35,484 nucleotides of DNA, from positions 1 to 35,484 of the forward strand of contig CAYPIB010000012.1 of NCBI GenBank assembly GCA_964410675.1, read 5' to 3'. The number at the start of each line of letters is the position of its first letter. The first letter of the stretch is position 1. Made by a program: the position numbers and the translations under genes. The stretch is from RGIG3040 sp964410675. GTDB lineage: Bacteria; Bacillota; Clostridia; Lachnospirales; Lachnospiraceae. Below, one piece after another: positions 32,571-35,484 of the stretch. Below the pieces are notes generated by a model. That model saw only the letters and a program-made list of their open reading frames with translations. It ran no database searches and had not been told where the DNA came from.

Positions 32571-32588
32571 ACAATAGAGAATTTTAGG

Positions 32589-32616
32589 GCCGTCACAGAA
32601 ATGTGGCGGCTTTTTT
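32589..32616 (+). terminator. Intrinsic terminator after rplA
   Basis: GCCGTCACA pairs with TGTGGCGGC (one T-G pair) around a GAAA loop, followed by six T. It separates the L11-L1 unit from the capA-type gene. Confidence 0.93.
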
Positions 32617-32639
32617 GCATCATAGGAAAGTTTTCTTTC

Positions 32640-32669
32640 CTGTCATACAAAAATATGACAATATATAAA
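32640..32669 (+). promoter_or_regulatory. Possible promoter with inverted repeat before the capA-type gene
   Basis: TGTCATA (32641-32647) and TATGACA (32654-32660) are perfect seven-base arms around six bases. CTGTCA (32640-32645) and TATAAA (32664-32669) could be -35 and -10 at 18 bases, so the repeat would overlap the promoter and could be an operator. The -35 match is weak. Confidence 0.42.
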
Positions 32670-32728
32670 ATGTGTGTTAGGATGTGTTTGAGGAAGGCGG
32701 ATTTTATGCTTGAAAAGGGGAAAATAAA

Positions 32729-34015
32729 ATGAGTAACAGTAGAAAAAAAGATATTTGGCATAGTTTTGCGGGGAAGTTTTTAATTTCGTTATGCGCAACC
32801 GGTATTATAGTTTGCGTTTTCATGATCGGCTTATTTATATATAGTGAGCAGAATCAAAAAGCACAGGAAACTTTAAGTGAACAACAGAGTGAAAATAAAA
32901 CCCAAACAGATGAAAAAATAAGTCAGGAAATATCTAAAATTGAAAATATTGTCGAACCCGAAGAACCGGCAGCCGCTGTTTCAGAAAATGAACCGGCAGA
33001 TTTAGAGGAAGATAATGAAAAATCCGGATCCGTTTTGGGAAAAGCGGTACTGACATTTGGCGGTGATATTTGCTTTGATGAAAATTATTCAAATATGTAT
33101 ACACTTTCGCAAAGAGACGGCGACATTAAAAAGTGTTTTTCAGATGATATATTGCAGGTTATGAAAGAGGCAGATGTTTTTATGGTAAACAATGAGTTTA
33201 CTTATACGACAAGGGGCGAACCACTGCCGGAAAAAGCATTTACGTTTCGAAGCAATCCTAAAAATATTAATTTACTAAAGGATATGGGAGTTGATATTGT
33301 ATCACTGGCAAATAACCATGCTTATGATTACGGAGAAGTATCTCTCCTAGACAGTATGGAAGCATTGAAATCTGCCGAAATGCCGTTTGTTGGAGCTGGT
33401 AAAAATTTAGAAGAGGCAAGAAAACCATATTTTGTTACAATAAACGGGATTAAAATTGCTATTGTGGCGGCAACCCAAATTGAACGTTTGGAAAATCCTG
33501 ATACAAAAGGTGCGTCTGAAAATAGTGCTGGTGTATTTAGAAGTTTTACAGAGACAGAACTCGGTCATCTTCTCGAAACTGTAAAAACGGCAAAGGCAGA
33601 GAGCGATTATGTCGTTGTGTATATTCATTGGGGGACAGAAAACACGGATGAGCTTGATTGGGCACAAACATATCAGGCACCTAAATTGGCAGAGGCGGGA
33701 GCCGATGCAATTATCGGCGGGCACACACATTGCCTGCAGCAAATCGATGTGGTAAAGGGCGTTCCGGTTATATACAGCCTCGGTAATTTTTGGTTTAATT
33801 CCAGAAAATACGATAATGCTTTAGTCCGTCTCACATTTACAAAAGATGAACTGGAAAGTTTTGAATTTTTACCCGGCATTCAGGAAAATTGCAGCACGTC
33901 ACTTGCGCTTGGCAGCGAAAAGGATAGAATCATACAGTATATGCGCAGTATTTCACCAAATGTAACGATAGAAAATAGTGGATTGATTAAATATGAAAGA
34001 GAATTTGTCAATTGA
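32729..34015 (+). CDS. CapA-family (poly-gamma-glutamate/capsule-type) metallophosphatase-like protein
   Basis: A 428-residue membrane-anchored protein. Residues 15-39 form one transmembrane helix, followed by an acidic, Glu/Gln/Ser-rich linker (about 40-105) and an outer CapA domain from about 108. Its motifs are LTFGGDICFDE, FMVNNEFTYTTRGEP, VDIVSLANNHAYDYG, VVYIHWGTEN, AIIGGHTHCLQ and VIYSLGNFWFN, the metal-binding Asp/His/Asn set of the calcineurin-like CapA fold. CapA proteins act in capsule or poly-glutamate export and anchoring; no pgsBC/capBC is here. AAGGGG precedes ATG 32729. It is flanked by its own promoter-like repeat and the rplJ promoter, so it is an inserted single gene between rplA and rplJ, which are usually neighbours. 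Confidence 0.88.
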   Translation: MSNSRKKDIWHSFAGKFLISLCATGIIVCVFMIGLFIYSEQNQKAQETLSEQQSENKTQTDEKISQEISKIENIVEPEEPAAAVSENEPADLEEDNEKSGSVLGKAVLTFGGDICFDENYSNMYTLSQRDGDIKKCFSDDILQVMKEADVFMVNNEFTYTTRGEPLPEKAFTFRSNPKNINLLKDMGVDIVSLANNHAYDYGEVSLLDSMEALKSAEMPFVGAGKNLEEARKPYFVTINGIKIAIVAATQIERLENPDTKGASENSAGVFRSFTETELGHLLETVKTAKAESDYVVVYIHWGTENTDELDWAQTYQAPKLAEAGADAIIGGHTHCLQQIDVVKGVPVIYSLGNFWFNSRKYDNALVRLTFTKDELESFEFLPGIQENCSTSLALGSEKDRIIQYMRSISPNVTIENSGLIKYEREFVN

Positions 34016-34060
34016 AAAGTAAATGATAGGAACGAAATTTTAGGAATTAATGAAAAAGCC

Positions 34061-34088
34061 TTGACAGGCATTCATTAGTTGTGATAAA
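34061..34088 (+). promoter_or_regulatory. Promoter of rplJ-rplL
   Basis: A perfect TTGACA (34061-34066), 16 bases, then GATAAA (34083-34088). Transcription would start near 34095, giving a leader of about 180 bases that contains the L10 leader structure. Confidence 0.72.
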
Positions 34089-34094
34089 TTGATA

Positions 34095-34228
34095 GAGGTC
34101 ATTTTGACTATGCCGAAGACAGTAGGTGCTCGATGAATTTCAGAGCGTAAGCAAAGCCGCCTACCGAGGAGAAGAGTTTTTTTACTATGAACTTATACCC
34201 TCCGTGTCACGCGGAGGGTTTTCTTTTA
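34095..34228 (+). ncRNA. Ribosomal protein L10 leader with a terminator hairpin
   Basis: The segment CCGAAGACAGTAGGTG (34113-34128) and GCCGCCTACCGAGGAG (34156-34171) are hallmarks of the Firmicute L10 leader, bound by L10(L12)4 for feedback control. GTAGG pairs with CCTAC. Downstream, CCCTCCGTG and CGCGGAGGG form a nine-base stem around TCA followed by a T-rich run (34219-34227), a transcription terminator within the leader. The order leader fold then terminator suggests attenuation of rplJL when L10 is in excess. An anti-terminator pairing was not traced. Confidence 0.88.
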
Positions 34229-34275
34229 TATAGAATGACTCCTATCGGCAACAAAATCTATAAGGAGGTAATACA

Positions 34276-34851
34276 ATGGCAAAAGTTGAATTGAAACAGC
34301 CAGTCGTAGCAGAAATTTCTGAACATATCAAAGATGCACAGTCTGTTGTACTTGTTGATTATCGCGGACTTACCGTAGAACAGGATACAAGACTTCGCAA
34401 GCAGCTTCGTGAGGCAGGAATTATCTACAAGGTTTACAAAAACACAATGATGAACTTTGCTTTCAAGGGAACTGACTGTGAACAGCTAGCTTCTTACTTG
34501 GAGGGACCAAGCGCTATTGCAATTTCAGAAACTGATGCAACTGCTCCGGCGAGAGTTCTTGCAAAGTTTGCAAAGGAAGCACATGCACTTGAGATTAAAG
34601 GCGGTATTGTGGAAGGAATTGCTTATGATGCGAATGGGATTGCAGATATTGCATCTATTCCAAGCAGAGAAGAATTACTTTCAAAGTTATTTGGAAGTAT
34701 TCAGTCCCCAATCACCAATTTTGCTCGCGTCTTAAATCAGTTAGCAGAAAAAGGCGGCGCAGCTGATGCTCCGGCAGCAGAAGCGGCTCCGGCAGAAGAA
34801 ACAGCTAAAGTAGAAGAAGCGGCTCCGGAAGCAGAAACAACAGCAGAGTAA
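34276..34851 (+). CDS. rplJ: 50S ribosomal protein L10
   Basis: L10 anchors the L7/L12 dimers to the ribosome stalk. The 191-residue product begins MAKVELKQPVVAEISEHIKD and contains VVLVDYRGLTVEQDTRLRKQLREAGI, YKVYKNTMMNFA and LEGPSAIAISE, then KGGIVEG. The last 30 residues are an Ala-Pro-Glu-rich tail (ADAPAAEAAPAEETAKVEEA) longer than in Bacillus L10. AAGGAGG lies eight bases before ATG 34276. It is preceded by the L10 leader and followed by rplL. Confidence 0.96.
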   Translation: MAKVELKQPVVAEISEHIKDAQSVVLVDYRGLTVEQDTRLRKQLREAGIIYKVYKNTMMNFAFKGTDCEQLASYLEGPSAIAISETDATAPARVLAKFAKEAHALEIKGGIVEGIAYDANGIADIASIPSREELLSKLFGSIQSPITNFARVLNQLAEKGGAADAPAAEAAPAEETAKVEEAAPEAETTAE

Positions 34852-34937
34852 TCTGCAGGCAGTTTTGCAGTTATAAGTAAGTAAAAGATTACAAGAAATC
34901 GAAAATAAAAAGAAACTAATTTATGGAGGAAATAAAA

Positions 34938-35315
34938 ATGGCAAAATTAACAACAGCAGAATTTATTGATGCTATCAAAGAATTAACAGTATTAGAATTA
35001 AATGATTTAGTAAAAGCTTGTGAAGAAGAGTTTGGTGTATCTGCAGCAGCAGGTGTTGCAGTTGTAGCAGCAGGCGCAGGTGCAGGCGATGCAGCGGAAG
35101 AAAAGACTGAATTTGACGTTGAGTTAACAGAAGTAGGTCCTAGCAAGGTTAAGGTGATCAAGGTTGTTCGTGAAATTACAGGTCTTGGATTAAAAGAAGC
35201 AAAAGATTTAGTTGATGGAGCTCCTAAGGTAGTTAAAGAAGGCGCATCTAAAGAAGAAGCAGAAGAAGTTAAAGCTAAATTAGAAGCAGAAGGTGCTAAA
35301 GTTACTTTGAAATAA
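34938..35315 (+). CDS. rplL: 50S ribosomal protein L7/L12
   Basis: L7/L12 is the multi-copy stalk protein that recruits translation factors. The 125-residue product has the N-terminal dimer domain (MAKLTTAEFIDAIKELTVLEL, NDLVKACEEEFGV), the Ala/Gly/Val-rich hinge (AAAGVAVVAAGAGAGDAAEE) and the C-terminal domain with KVKVIKVVREITGLGLKEAKDLVDGAPK. The start is ATG 34938. An upstream in-frame ATG at 34923 overlaps the GGAGG ribosome binding site itself, so it is not the start. A terminator follows, and a new promoter lies after it. Confidence 0.96.
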   Translation: MAKLTTAEFIDAIKELTVLELNDLVKACEEEFGVSAAAGVAVVAAGAGAGDAAEEKTEFDVELTEVGPSKVKVIKVVREITGLGLKEAKDLVDGAPKVVKEGASKEEAEEVKAKLEAEGAKVTLK

Positions 35316-35331
35316 TTAAAACAGCTTTTAC

Positions 35332-35364
35332 AGAGCTGCAGTAGACAATACTGTAGCTCTTTTT
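35332..35364 (+). terminator. Intrinsic terminator after rplL
   Basis: AGAGCTGCAGTA (35332-35343) pairs with TACTGTAGCTCT (35349-35360), twelve base pairs with one G-T, loop GACAA, and a T-run. As L7/L12 is needed in excess, a terminator between rplL and the following gene is usual. Confidence 0.9.
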
Positions 35365-35400
35365 GCTTTACCAGTCTAAAAATAAATCAAAATAATTTAG

Positions 35401-35429
35401 TTGACTTGTATACAAAAACATAGTAGAAT
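35401..35429 (+). promoter_or_regulatory. Promoter after rplL, probably for rpoB
   Basis: TTGACT (35401-35406), 17 bases, TAGAAT (35424-35429); start near 35436. The gene it serves is outside the window; rpoB is expected from conserved order, which is an inference. Confidence 0.78.
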
Positions 35430-35484
35430 GGATAATGCACTATTGTGGTGTGATATGCTTATTTTATTTGAAATAGCATAATTT

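Noticed and set aside
34923..34937. Upstream in-frame ATG for rplL
   Set aside because: The codons cover the GGAGG ribosome binding site of the true start at 34938, and L7/L12 proteins start with MAKLT-like sequence.
1..35484. CRISPR array, tRNA genes, insertion sequences or phage attachment sites
   Set aside because: No evenly spaced direct repeats, no cloverleaf-type sequence, no transposase or integrase frame and no terminal repeats were seen on either strand.

Overview
The window is low-GC and looks like the chromosome of a Clostridia-class Firmicute, most likely a Lachnospiraceae-type anaerobe. The indications are a glgC-glgD pair, spoVG, strong AGGAGG ribosome binding sites, many U-tract terminators, a Firmicute L10 leader, a biotin-dependent decarboxylase-type carboxyltransferase and AT-rich promoters close to TTGACA-17-TATAAT. 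A run of ten N at 32321-32330 shows a draft or metagenome assembly with a scaffold join inside rplA.

Layout. (1) 1-2370: end of glgC, glgD and spoVG, closed by a terminator. (2) 2420-21050: a long cell-surface glycan locus. It holds a GT4 and three GT2 glycosyltransferases, a DUF2304 membrane protein, a Gfo/Idh/MocA oxidoreductase with an SDR partner, RmlD, two tandem related GT-C-like membrane proteins, three consecutive acyltransferase-3 genes, two more large GT-C-like membrane proteins transcribed divergently, a UDP-glucuronate decarboxylase, a small HTH regulator and UDP-galactopyranose mutase. (3) 21085-26280: a lone carboxyltransferase gene under a promoter with a FabT-like palindrome, then an orphan hybrid histidine kinase with two periplasmic-type binding domains. 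(4) 26390-30030: an SGNH hydrolase, a CMP-sugar synthetase fused to a HAD phosphatase domain, and a minus-strand FliD-like protein. (5) 30150-35484: the transcription/translation cluster rpmG-secE-nusG-rplK-rplA, then a capA-type gene, then rplJ-rplL and a promoter that probably serves rpoB beyond the window.

How the genes fit together. Two DPM1-like GT2 enzymes can load sugars onto polyprenyl phosphate, and the four multi-spanning GT-C-like proteins are the type of enzyme that uses such donors outside the membrane. RmlD, UXS and Glf point to rhamnose, xylose and galactofuranose donors. The Gfo/Idh-SDR pair and the cytidylyltransferase suggest a further rare, possibly CMP-activated, sugar. 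The acyltransferases and the SGNH hydrolase would add and remove acyl groups. No flippase, polymerase, ABC exporter or rmlABC is present, so the pathway must depend on genes elsewhere.

The signals most worth following are the FabT-like operator at the carboxyltransferase gene, two near-identical co-varying hairpins before rplK and rplA that look like duplicated L1-binding sites, a FliD-like protein without flagellar neighbours, the cytidylyltransferase-HAD fusion, and the tandem GT-C pair whose second copy lacks the usual catalytic-loop acid. All assignments come from reading motifs by eye; no database search was run.
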